Source: Toxorhynchites rutilus septentrionalis
Lineage: Eukaryota; Arthropoda; Insecta; Diptera; Culicidae
DNA: 64,000 bases
Direction of reading: 5' to 3'
Assembly: GCF_029784135.1 (NCBI RefSeq)
Contig: NC_073744.1
Span: 17,207,441 to 17,271,440 of the forward strand
The notes under the pieces were generated by a model. The model was not told the origin of the DNA. It saw only the letters and a list, made by a program, of their open reading frames with translations, and ran no database searches. Numbering within the stretch: position 1 is the first letter of the stretch; each line of letters starts with the position of its first letter. Position numbers and translations under genes: made by a program. This document shows, piece by piece, positions 43,837 to 54,039 of this stretch.

Positions 43837-45318
43837 CCCGTATGTATTTTTTTATTTTTTTTTTCGTTTGGGTGACCATTTCCATTTTAGGGTGGTCCGA
43901 AAAATAAACTTTTTCCACTTTTTCCCAAAGGAGGCGACCAAAACCAGCCAAAAGTGTTGAAAATCACTATAATTCAGACACTATTTCCCAAGAATAACTT
44001 TCTTCGAAAATTCATAGCTTTTGAACCATTGAACCGATTTAGATAATCGAGATATCAAATTAAAAAATATTGAACTTGCAAAAAAAATGATTTTATTTTC
44101 ATTATTATTGATTGTAACCGTATTTTATTGTTTTCATGGCTTTGGACTAGATGGCGCAATATATTTTTTATATATTTTTCTGGAAAACTGAGGATCATTT
44201 TTTACATAACATATCTCAATATCAAAGATGCCTTTTTTCCGTTTTTGAGATATGATTTTTCAAAGTTAACCGGTGGTCCAGAAATTCATTTTTCCCATTG
44301 GTAGGCGTTCTGGCGTAGTGGTAACATCCATATCTCTCACGTAAAGATCACGAGTTCTATTCTCACTCGAGACATTCTTCCAAAAAATGGAAGTAAAAGT
44401 GACAAACCAGCCGAAATGTGTTGAAAGTCACTATAATAGAGAAAAAAAATCGCGTTCTAAAAATGACGTTTTTCGAAAATTCACAACTTTTGATCTACTG
44501 GATCGATTCAGATGAACAACATATCAAATTGAAGCCAATGAACTAAAATTATTTTTTTTCAATTCTTTGCAAAAATATCACATTGGCGGGAAAATTGGAT
44601 TCTGATCGCATAGGTCTAGTCTGGTCACATAGGAATATTGAACGAAGACTTAAAACATGTTAAATTTGAAAAATCATATTTCAAAAACGAAAAAAATAGC
44701 ATCTCTGATATTGACATAGGTTATGGAAAAAATCATCAGCTTTCCATAAAAAATATGAAAAAATATAGCGCCCTCTATCTTTAACCGAGAAAACTATGAA
44801 AAACTAACTCAATCAAATTCATAAACAAAAACCGAAAATTCGGAGAAATAGTATTTTTTTCGAATGAAACTAATTCATAAGCTTCAATTTGATATGTCGG
44901 TCATCTGAATCGGTTCAGTAGTTCAAAAGTTATGAATTTTTATAGTGGGAAAAGGGAGGAAATTTGTTTTTTCGAACCAACTTTGAAAAATTATATCTCA
45001 AAAACGAGAAAAATAGCATCGATGTTATCTAGATATGTTATGTGAAGAATTCTCAGCTTTCCAGAAAAAATGTAGAAAAATATAGCGCTCTCTAGTCCAA
45101 AGCGATGACAACGAAAAAAAACATTAGAATCAATAATTACTAGAACAAAACCCATTGTTTCTGTAGGTTCAATATTTTTTAATAAAAGGCTAGCTCAGTG
45201 GTGCAAAATTTATGAATTTAAAAAAAAGTCATTTTTGGGAAAAAGTGAAAACATTTGATTTTATGGACCACCCTAAAATGGAAATGGGAACCCAAATAAA
45301 AAAAAAAGACGGGTCTAA
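43837..45318. mobile_element. 1.5-kb foldback element with ~80-bp inverted ends
   Basis: The left end contains CATTTCCATTTTAGGGTGGTCC, preceded by a long T/A tract and AAGACCCGT. The right end contains GGACCACCCTAAAATGGAAA, followed by the A/T tract and GACGGGTCT. The interior is itself made of repeated modules with TATATCTCAAAAACGAGAAA (about 44683 and 44990, and inverted near 44235). A SINE lies at 44303-44447. Confidence 0.75.
44303..44447 (+). mobile_element. Short tRNA-derived SINE
   Basis: The head TAGGCGTTCTGGCGTAGTGG supplies box A, and AGATCACGAGTTCTATTC supplies box B. The body CATTCTTCCAAAAAATGGAA is followed by GTTGAAAGTCACTATAATA and an A-tail. The copy at 55318-55451 is the same family, truncated at its 5' end. 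Confidence 0.7.
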
Positions 45319-45465
45319 TGTTTTGCGATAAAGAACAAATGTAAATTATTGTAAAACGAATAATGTTGGTAAATTGCGGCACTTCTGTCGCATTTGCTGG
45401 GACGAACCATCTTAGGTGTCTCAGAGCCTGTGATTAGAACATGTGAATCCTGTGAACCTGTGAAT

Positions 45466-45957
45466 CGATTTGCGATCTTGGTGTCACGATTGACACCAAG
45501 ATTACATTCAATGAACACCTCGCACTCATCTACGCACAAAAAGTATTATTCTGCAGCCTGATTCGTAGCGGCTCAGAATACGCGGTTACTCTCTGGGTAT
45601 TTTATCACGTATCCATGGTCGTCAGAATTGAACGAATTCTTCATTCGATTCGCTTTACCATGGAATGACCCGTCAAAACTGCCTGATTTCCCTGCCCGCT
45701 GCATGTTAATCATAATGGAAACATCAAATGCTAGGCGCAGAGCAATTCAGCAACGAATGGTCTTTGACATTCTACGTGGCAACATTTACTGTCCTCAACT
45801 CTTTCATTCCTCTGTGGGTCCCCATCGGCAACTGAGGAACTCACAAATTGTCGCTGTTCCCGCACATCGAACGGTTACTTTAACCCTTTCGACACAACCC
45901 TCCGTGCTTCTAACGATGTTAATTACTGTTTTGAAATCAATCGATGCGTGTGATAAT
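45466..45957 (+). pseudogene. Jockey-type LINE reverse transcriptase, C-terminal remnant
   Basis: DLGVTIDTKITFNEHL opens the thumb region after the reverse transcriptase palm. After a frame change it continues RFALPWNDPSKLPDF, then RRRAIQQRMVFDILRGNIYC and CPQLF, the standard C-terminal text of Jockey-like ORF2 proteins. At least one frameshift is present (about 45630), and the upstream endonuclease and palm are absent. It abuts the GTCCAC element at 45957. Confidence 0.7.
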
Positions 45958-46029
45958 GTCCACGCTCGACCACGGAGGGGGAGTGGGGTGTCTAAAATTG
46001 TGGTTTTTCTGTCCACGTGGTATGTGGAC
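45957..46029. repeat. GTCCAC/GTGGAC element, copy 3 (truncated)
   Basis: The right end GTCCACGTGGTATGTGGAC (46011-46029) is the exact complement of the 35475-35493 terminus. The left part GTCCACGCTCGACCACGG lacks the terminal palindrome. Confidence 0.7.
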
Positions 46030-46149
46030 GGCCCCTGTGATACAAAAATTCTAGCGAACCTGTAGTCAATGTCAAAAAAACATTGGGCACGACAAGCACG
46101 ATTTTTTCTTGGCAACACTGATCCAGTTCATTCTCGGATCGCCCCATTC

Positions 46150-46809
46150 AATCAGTTCTTCTTTTATTGAACGGTACATTGTGTTTCATTCTCGATACAT
46201 TCTCAATGTTGTGCGGTTAACACGTGCTCGACAATTGTGTTTTTTTCGCGTTGCTCGCATTCAGTTAGAAGTGATTCGTAGAAATAGCAAATTGAATGTG
46301 GAAGAAAGTCACAATTTAGTTATGCAATCAAAAATTTATCTGTTCTGCGGGTGAATTTCGCTGGAAGTTCCATCGGAGGGGTGCTATGCGAAAAAGTGTG
46401 TTTTGCGATTCCATTGAGGGGCAGATAAGGTATTTAAATTCTGTATTTTTGTTCAGTTCTAAAAAAAGTGTCGATTTATTTATTGATGGTGTTCGATCGT
46501 TTTTCAATCGTGGTTCGGCCATTTTCTCCACACGTGTGTATCGTTTTTTTTGTGAGCATTCGTTCAGCGGTGGTAAATTTGTTCTGCGGATGTGTAGTGT
46601 GAATCGCGTAATGCACTGAGTGAAATTCGTTCCAACCTTTCCATTATATGTAAAAAAAAGTTGTGGAATTTTGAAGAGTGAATCAGTGTATATGAAGTGG
46701 AGTAAATATTGTGCTTCGTTCTAAGAAATAAATTCCGTTGAATAAAAACCACAATTTCATACCCAAAACGCTAGGGAAAAGAGTGAGATCCATTTCAATG
46801 GTAACTATG
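46150..46809 (+). other. Candidate 5' exon of a gene reading rightwards
   Basis: About 650 bp of unique-looking sequence is followed by ATG GTA ACT ATG and then a strong donor (ATG|GTAAGTAC; exon end 46809, start codon 46798-46800). A leader ending in a four-codon first coding exon is plausible, like the one-codon first exon of XPO7. No matching acceptor exon is recognisable in the window. Confidence 0.3.
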
Positions 46810-47899
46810 GTAAGTACAAATGTTTTTTTTATTCATATCACTTTCACCTAATACAAATCGAGCGAATCTAGCGATTTGTCGTAATCCCTCGATTACTCTA
46901 TTGATCGAACAGATTGCGTATATCGATTAATTATCGAACCATTAATAAGGAAGATCGATGTTAACATACAGTGACTCAAACTCGAATTCGTACGCCACCA
47001 TGCAGATCTCTTTTCAGTACCTTTGTAAGTCGAAACCAAGCAATCGAAAAAAGTTTGGGCGATCTTTAGAAAAATATCGATCTTGATGAATCGATTACCT
47101 GAACGGCGCAGTGATCGATTCACTGATTTAATCGGTTCCAAAAAATCGATCTTTGACAAATCGAATGCCTTTTTTCAATTTAGTTACTTGTTCTATATAA
47201 GTGTTGTCTTTTCTTTAAATATGGAATAAACATTTCACATTTCTATTCAAACGTCTCTAGGCATTCCATTATGATTCTCAGATTGAAGGTCGGAAAAAAT
47301 TGAAAGCCCAGAAAAAAATATTTTCCTGGGCATTCATCTTGAACCGTCATGGAATTAATTAAAATAATTAATTGAAAATTATGTTTCGAAATTCAACAAC
47401 TGATATTCATCCAGAATGCCGTTGACAATAATCCCGTTAATTCAATCGTGTTGTACGTCTGACATTTAGTCAAAATCTTGGTCACGGCAGTGGAAATTCA
47501 TACAAATCACTCGTCGAAAAGTGTCTCCTTTTTCACTGCTTGTTTACATCGACGAATAATTTTTTTCCCACTATGTTTTGTAGGAGAGTGTATGCATACT
47601 GACAGATTTCTATAACGAGGTGTTTAATGAAGGATGAAAGGTGGGAATGTTTATGTTTATATATGACTTATCGTACGATTTAATTGACTGCATATAAGTT
47701 GTCAACAAAACTGGAGTTGAGCACATTTTTAAATTTGCACAAATATTGATAAGAGATTCCCAACAATTCTTGATGTTTATTGCGTTATTTGGTTACTGTA
47801 TAAGTTGTTTGAAACGAAGGTTTAGATAATGATTTTATTTTGAGGATTATATTCACAAACATACAAGTATGATTATTATAAATTGCATGTATATGAAGC

Positions 47900-48075
47900 G
47901 CCTAGCCAGCCCATACATGCAAACGTGGTGGCGATATACATACATCCTAGAAATTAATAAATCGTATAATTATCGTTTATATTACATCATATACCCCATA
48001 TAAATGTATATGGCCTCCAATTTCATATGCATATGCCAGTTATACACATCATAAAAGTGTCTTGGATGTATGTAT
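47900..48075. repeat. AT-rich dispersed repeat
   Basis: The text ATGTATGTATATCGCC, TATATGCC and CATATGCCAGTTATACACAT resembles 57225-57425 (GTATGTATATCGCCTTCAAT, ATATGCTAGTTATATGCATC). Two diverged copies of one family. The ends are not defined. Confidence 0.4.
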
Positions 48076-48089
48076 ATCGCCTACAATTT

Positions 48090-48380
48090 TAGATTTTTGA
48101 CGTAGAACTACGTCTTACATTAAGGGTGCCAAATCAGAAAACAGGTCACGTTTTTTATGAAATAAAGTTAACGGTCATAACTATTTTTCCTACAAACGGA
48201 TTTAAACGTTTTGTATACCAATCGAATTGAACATTTTATAAGATTTTTTTTGTTGGATATGCTATACATTACAATCCCATAGTCTGTATATGGTAGAAAT
48301 TGATGAAAATTAGAATCATTTCCATTTTCCCATGCATTTGTTCTGTCCATTTGTGTGCTTCCCCGAACAGAGCTGCCAAT
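48090..48380. repeat. Terminus of a foldback-superfamily element
   Basis: TTTTTGACGTAGAACTACGTC (48094-48115) is followed by AAGGGTGCCAAATCAGAAAA, CAGGTCACG and, at 48340, CTGTCCATTTGTGTGCTT. This is the same order as at 37980-38250 and 59425-59690. Confidence 0.7.
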
Positions 48381-48582
48381 AACGGGTAACTTATGCAGCC
48401 GCTAGAACAGAAACAACGAAGAGGGATAGCGAGAAGAGAAAATTTGCGAAGTAAACTTCACCCTTGCATAGTAAGTAAGCTGTCACTAGCGTATAAGTAT
48501 TGCATCTCCACTGAGGAAAAATTTCAGAATGTTTCTGTGCCCGAAACAAAAAGGTCGCTTGTTCTGCTCGTTTTGTGTTTAA

Positions 48583-49790
48583 CCCTCCTGTACTCGCGTG
48601 AAAAATCATAACACGTATACTCGCGCACGGTGTCAGACCGAAAATTAAACTTCTCTGTAATGTTGCCATTGTTTATTTTTCTATATGTTTTCTTCGTTTA
48701 TTATGTTTAAATAGTCATCTAATTCAGCCTCCTCAAAACAGAGTAATTTTTGATACTCCAACACAAATAACGAAATTCGAATTTTTCACTGTTATTAGTT
48801 AAAAGTAAGCAACTGAATATAATTCATTGAAGTATAAAGAGCTATAAAATAACATAAAAACGTATTAATCGATTGTGGTTTCATTGGAGTAAGAATCAGA
48901 ACATAGCATAACTGCATGCTCGAAACAAACATATTTTTTAAATTTCTTGCAGTTGTTGCGTGTTTATCGGGTCTTTTATCGAGAGAAGAATGTATAACGA
49001 CCTTCTAGATAATTACCAGATGATAAAGGTTCTGGAATATAAAGTTTGCATATTTCTAATATTCTTTGTCTCTGTTTTCTTGGTAAACTATGAATTAATG
49101 CCTTTTTTTAGATGAGGCATAAAAAGATGATATAAAAGGATTTCTAGGAACTTGCTTCTCTTTTTCTCGTTTTCTTGTCGATATTGTCCATTATTAAAAA
49201 AAATATCCCCGAAACTGTAATTGTTAAAAATTACCATAAGCTACCGATCAGTTTATTGTTTACTGTTTACAATTCTTCCACAAGTGAAATTCTTTCACAA
49301 GTGTGTATATGTATGACCATTATGTTTAGCAAATAACTATACGAAAGTCAAACATATATTTTGCTTTTGAACGTATGAATCTAACGACGAATATATCGAC
49401 GAATAGTTAATATATGAATCCATTCAATCCAGTTACAAAAGGGATTGAAAACAAATAGGAGGTCGTGTAATGATCTTATGCATTATATTCAACAAATATT
49501 CCACGCTACTAACATTATTCTATTCATTTCATTCAACAATATTCTAGTATATGAAAAAAGGCACTTGTCCAAAAAAGTTACTCTTATACTCGCGTCGGTG
49601 TGTCAGACCGAAAGTGTTAAAAAAGTGACACACGTCCCCTTCTTATCAACACATGCGATACGCTAAACGATGACGAACGACGAATAACGAAGCTAGAGAG
49701 AATCGCAAAATCGTAGTGTTAATATTTTCTGAGAAATGAACGAATTATTGATTTCTCGGTCTGACAGACCAATATGCGAGTAAAGGAGAG
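48583..49790. mobile_element. piggyBac-type MITE (TTAA flanks)
   Basis: TTAA lies on both sides (48579-48582 and 49791-49794). Inverted ends are CCCTCCTGTACTCGC and GCGAGTAAAGGAGAG, complementary except at two positions. Inside both ends GGTGTCAGACCGAAA-type motifs recur (about 48632, 49598 and 49760, the last as GGTCTGACAGACC). The 1.2-kb interior has no transposase. Confidence 0.8.
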
Positions 49791-49904
49791 TTAAAAAAAA
49801 TAATTCCGGTAAAAGTGCCCATCTTACGATGTATGTAAGGGCTATTCATATAATTTTTTTTAGAATTTTAAAAAATACGTTTTTGAGAAAAATGAATTTT
49901 TTTT

Positions 49905-51657
49905 TGGGCAGACTTATCTCACTTTTTAACTAGGCGAACCTAGCCAGAATTTTCACCTGCCCCCGGGCTTCTGAATGCCAAAGGGGGACTAGGCTCTGCG
50001 GAATGCACGTATCTGCATGCTCGTGCTGTTTTAGTCCTGACCGAGGAATTGTCGGACAATCGCGCAGGTGCTAAGGATGACCGACTTTTGGATGCCGGCC
50101 AATTCCTTCTCGATGTTCAACACCTTTAGCGCTTCCAGAAGTGTCTTCGGGATAATTCCAGTTCCAGAGAGAACGACTGGAACAATTCTTGAGACCTCCC
50201 TTAGCCCCCACAGTTCCTCGAGCTCCACGGCCAATGGTCGGTACTTGCAGATTTTGCGACCGTGGGTCTCCTCCAGATTCTGGTTCAGTGGAATAGCGAC
50301 ATCGATGATGGTGACTTTGCGGTCGCTCTTGTCGTAAACCATTATATCTGGGCGGTTGTGGTGGATCGAGAGGTCGGTAAGAACAGTGCGATCCCAGTAC
50401 AGCTTGAAACGGTCATTTTCCAGGACAGGTGCAGGCAGGTACCGATAGTTTGGTACGTTGTCTTCCAGTAGAGCACATTGGAGCGCCTGTTGTCGATGAA
50501 CAATACGGGCCACGTTGTTGTGGCGCTCGGTGTAGGCTGCGTTGGCCAAAACGAGACAGCCTCCCATAATGTGCTCTATGTTTTCACCTGGTTGATGGCA
50601 CATCCGGCAAATGTCATCAACGTCTTGATGCCAGACGTACCGGCTGCAGTTTCTCGTCGGCATTATCCTGTCCTGGATGGCTATCATGTCGGCTTCTACT
50701 ACTGAAGAGAGTTCACCACGCGTTAGCCACAGATTAGATGCGGCCTTGTCGACGTGTGGCCGGTCCAGTTGATGGGGGTGGGCACCATGCACTGCCTTCT
50801 GCTTCCAAGCTGCAATCTTCTCCTCCACTGTCTGCAGATTGCAGTTGAGTTGGTACTCCGCTTGCGCCAAGTGCAGAGCGCTGTATCCTCTGTCGGCGGC
50901 GCAGACAGCCCGGTATAGCGCGTTTTGGTTGGCGCGTTCTGCGAAGTACTCGCGCAGTTGTTGTACCTGGGCAACACACAGTGCAGATATGTCGACTATT
51001 CCAAGTCCCCCTTCTTTGCGTGGCAGTGAAACTCTCTCCAGTGCCGATTGAGGATGGTGCATTCCGGCCTCTTTAAATGCTTTCCTCATCCACCTCTCAA
51101 GGTCCTCTAGGTCAGTTTTGCTCCATTTGACTACACCAAAACTGAAGGTCAGCAGGGGAACCGCGAATGTGTTGATCGCGCGTACCTTGTTCCCCGCGTT
51201 GAGGAAAGTCCTCAGGACACAGTTCACTCGACTCAAGAACTTGTCTCGCAGCTCCGTCTTGATGTCGGAGTGGCGAATCCCGGTGAGCTGTCGGAATCCA
51301 AGGTATTTGTAGGATTCGCCACGAACCATGTCTTGTATAAACTCGCCGTCATAGACCTCGTAGCCTCCGGATTCGGTAAGTTGTCCCTTCAGCAGGTGGA
51401 CACAGCGGCACTTGTCGAGGCCGAACTCCATGCAGATGTCCCTGCTTATATCTTCGACAACCCGGATAGCTACACCTAGACGCTGACGTGAATCAGCGTA
51501 GACCTTGAGATCGTCCATGTAAAAGGTATGGGTCACTTCTTCGTGGGCGCCGTCGCCATACCTTATTTTATAACCATGACCGTTTCTATTGAGCGTCCTA
51601 CTGAGGGGGTTTAGTGCCAGACAAAACCAAAGTGGGCTGAAAGAGTCGCCTTGGAAT
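49905..51657 (-). mobile_element. 5'-truncated R4/Dong-type LINE
   Basis: Minus-strand non-LTR element with an open 3' coding part and about 125 bp of 3' non-coding sequence. Homology begins at QGDSFSPLWFCLALNPLS (51653 and below) and is replaced by a T-rich tract above 51657, consistent with 5' truncation at integration. Confidence 0.75.
50031..51656 (-). CDS. Reverse transcriptase / restriction-like endonuclease, 3' part (R4/Dong type)
   Basis: About 540 codons without a stop and without a start, because the 5' end is missing. Order: QGDSFSPLWFCLALNPLS (palm), FYMDDLKVYA (catalytic YMDD), thumb (LTGIRHSDIKTELRDKFLSR), a CCHC finger CRMCHQPGENIEHIMGGC, and a restriction-like endonuclease core PDIMVYDKSDRKVTIIDVAIP (Pro-Asp ... 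Asp). A single ORF with a C-terminal finger plus such an endonuclease defines the R2/R4 group rather than the APE-type LINEs elsewhere in the window. The preserved frame suggests a recent insertion. The fragment cannot act on its own because the RT N-terminus is missing. Confidence 0.8.
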   Translation of the reverse strand, partial: FQGDSFSPLWFCLALNPLSRTLNRNGHGYKIRYGDGAHEEVTHTFYMDDLKVYADSRQRLGVAIRVVEDISRDICMEFGLDKCRCVHLLKGQLTESGGYEVYDGEFIQDMVRGESYKYLGFRQLTGIRHSDIKTELRDKFLSRVNCVLRTFLNAGNKVRAINTFAVPLLTFSFGVVKWSKTDLEDLERWMRKAFKEAGMHHPQSALERVSLPRKEGGLGIVDISALCVAQVQQLREYFAERANQNALYRAVCAADRGYSALHLAQAEYQLNCNLQTVEEKIAAWKQKAVHGAHPHQLDRPHVDKAASNLWLTRGELSSVVEADMIAIQDRIMPTRNCSRYVWHQDVDDICRMCHQPGENIEHIMGGCLVLANAAYTERHNNVARIVHRQQALQCALLEDNVPNYRYLPAPVLENDRFKLYWDRTVLTDLSIHHNRPDIMVYDKSDRKVTIIDVAIPLNQNLEETHGRKICKYRPLAVELEELWGLREVSRIVPVVLSGTGIIPKTLLEALKVLNIEKELAGIQKSVILSTCAIVRQFLGQD

Positions 51658-53220
51658 AATTTTAATTTTTTTTTATTTTTTTTTTCTGGGAATTTTTTTT
51701 TAAATTCTGGTATTTTTTTAATAAAAATTTAAAGAATTTCGTACATTTCATCCTTCCACTCGTATTATGTAGGTGTTATAATTTTTGAGTTCTATTTTTT
51801 TGTAAAATTTTTTTGGCTAAATAAAAATGTAAATTAAAAAAATATAAAAATATAAATTTTCAAGTATGCAAAGTTGCTTAGAAGACCTATGTGTTTACAC
51901 CCACCATGTTTCGCTGCTATTTGAGATGGTGCTGCCAACGGCTAGTCGAGTTGGCATGAAATTCGTCATTTGTGAGTAACATGAAGTTGTGTCACCAATC
52001 TCGTACAACTTGTTTTCGTTGTAAGAACGATAGTTTGACATCTGTCGCATGATTTCCTAATGCAATTTCGCAAGAACCAATTTCGCACCTGAAAAATTCG
52101 CTCATTCTAAAACAAGCATTACCTCCCAGTATGGAGATGAAGTCAAAAATATTTTTTTGAGCGTAAATGGTTATTTATGGATTAACAAACAGTTTGGAAA
52201 TATACGATTAGTTGATAAACGATCAATATGAGAGAACGGACATCACTAATTCCGCCTTAGAGAGTAAACTACCTACCTCTAGTTAGTTCAACTAAGACAC
52301 GAACCAATCAATTCGCGATAACCGTTGCACAGTGTCGACGTCTGGTGGCAACTTTCAAGTTCGGGCCCATAATGTGGGCCATAAACTCGAAAGTGTTGTC
52401 TCTTTCCGATTAGAAGGCACAAGATAGTTTTAGAATGTTAAAATTTGAATGAAAATTTTCACATCATGTTATTTAACTACTTAAACACGTATTGCTGACT
52501 CTTATTAAAACCATTTTCCATAGATATCCGATATTTTTTACTGAAACTCTATAACATAAAATTGTTTTCAGACACAATTTTAACATGAGATCCACCACCG
52601 CCTGCAAAAAAAAAGAGTTTTTCATCTACATAGAATGATAATTTAACCCGAAGAAGTTAATTTTCATTCATAATTTTTATTTTACACACTCATTCCGCCT
52701 GAAAATCAATCAATGTCGTCAACGCGAATGAGCATTATATTGAATCCAGCGTTGGAAGTAATGCTGTTTCTCGATTATATCAGCACTCTCGATGTTAATC
52801 TGGTGTTAATGATGAAATTTTTAAACTCTTCGATATGGTCGCTGAACAGACCACATGATGTAATGAGATTTCGGTACATTTCAGCGGAGTAGAAACTCAA
52901 AATCGATTACTATCACTACCGTTATGGTAATCTTATGTATCTATATTTGTATTTGCGACTTCTTTCATCCCACCTTGTGAGCCCTTTTCTCCATTCAGTA
53001 GTAGATGCCTTCGACAACTTCAACTTTAGGTGACAGTTGGAACGATTTGGAAAGCAAATCATAACTTGAGTAAAAAAGTATAAAAACAACTACCGGAGGC
53101 TACCTATCTAACGCAAACATACTTCCACTTTTCGCTAACACACAAATCCAACTCGCCCAACTGAAGCTTGGTGGTGAAAATTATCATCCAAAGAGAATTC
53201 AATTAATGCCAAACTACACC
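51658..53220. other. Intergenic, 3' flank of the oxoacyl-CoA reductase gene
   Basis: AT-rich with homopolymer T tracts near 51660-51850. The only structured item is a partial copy of the palindromic element of 28.43 kb at about 52695-52730 (CCTGAAAATCAATC, GTCAACGCGAAT). The reductase 3'UTR lies at the right edge. Confidence 0.4.
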
Positions 53221-54039
53221 CTATTTAGTTTCCTTCTTAGCGGCTGCCTGCTTCATTGCCCTCGACCGAATGTTCTCCATCGTATTGAGTGTGATTCTTC
53301 GCGCCGCGGATTGGGACGCAAATACGATCAGATCGAGGCCTGCTAGGAACAGGGCGTGCGGGTAGTAACCGGTCGTGTGTTTAGCGATTCCTACCGTGTT
53401 GAGTGCGTTCGACACGAACGTTTTGGGCGAACAAGCCATCCAAGTGGAGCGACGAATCTTGGACATGTTGGTGGCCACCGGACCTGGCAGCACACACTGC
53501 ACGATGACCCCATGTTTGGCGTACTCCGACCCCAAATCATCACTGAATTTGTCCACGAACGATTTGGTGGCCCCGTAGACGCTCAGCATCGGTGACGGTA
53601 TAACGGCCGCGAGGGATGAGATATTAATTATGACGCCTTTCCTGCGTTCGACCATCCCGGGCAGGAAGAGTTTACACATCCGGATGACGGAGAAGATGTT
53701 GCAGGTGATCACATTGGTCACGGTTTTCTCCTGGTCGGGCAGGGCGAGGAAGTATTCCGGGTTGGAGTAACTCATGCCCACATTGTTGACCAGTACACCA
53801 ATCTCGAGACCGGCCGTTTGCTGCTCGATCGCTTCGTAAATTTCCGCTCCACCCGTGAAGTCGGCGACGATAATCTTCGTTTGGACCTTACTCTCGGATT
53901 CTGCATAACGGGGAAAAGATATGATTAGTCGACAGTGTAATTTTTCTATTTTGTGTGTCTTGCCAATCTCTTTAGCGATATCCTCGAGCTTGGAGAGAGT
54001 CCGGCTGACCAGCACCACATTGAGGCCCTTTTTAGCAAG
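53221..54039 (-). CDS. spidey: Very-long-chain 3-oxoacyl-CoA reductase (HSD17B12 family), 3' exons
   Basis: C-terminal about 251 residues of a classical short-chain dehydrogenase/reductase of the HSD17B12/LET-767/spidey type. It reduces the 3-oxoacyl-CoA intermediate in very-long-chain fatty-acid elongation at the ER and can act on steroids. Exons (minus): 54039-53964 and 53900-53221. The upstream acceptor is CTCTTTCTTCAAG|CTTGC. Visible: LAKKGLNVVLVSRTLSKLED (end of the cofactor-binding region), VLVNNVGMSY (NNAG-type motif), catalytic Ser in NISSLAAVI, YGATK (Tyr-x3-Lys) and PGPVATNMS. The C-terminus is lysine-rich (KKETK). The exons with the TGxxxGIG motif are upstream, beyond a long intron, and I do not see them within the window. 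The intron at 53901-53963 appears to use a GC donor. Confidence 0.9.
   Translation of the reverse strand, partial: LAKKGLNVVLVSRTLSKLEDIAKEIGKTHKIEKLHCRLIISFPRYAESESKVQTKIIVADFTGGAEIYEAIEQQTAGLEIGVLVNNVGMSYSNPEYFLALPDQEKTVTNVITCNIFSVIRMCKLFLPGMVERRKGVIINISSLAAVIPSPMLSVYGATKSFVDKFSDDLGSEYAKHGVIVQCVLPGPVATNMSKIRRSTWMACSPKTFVSNALNTVGIAKHTTGYYPHALFLAGLDLIVFASQSAARRITLNTMENIRSRAMKQAAAKKETK
53901..53963 (-). other. 63-nt GC-AG intron in the reductase gene
   Basis: Minus strand: GAGATTG|GCAAGA ... CTAATC ... TTTTCCCCGTTATGCAG|AATCC. Removing it gives EIESESKVQTKIIVADF, which matches the family length exactly (human EIKEKFKVETRTIAVDF). No usable GT donor lies nearby. The intron is a multiple of three and has no stop, so retention would add 21 residues in frame. 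Confidence 0.75.
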
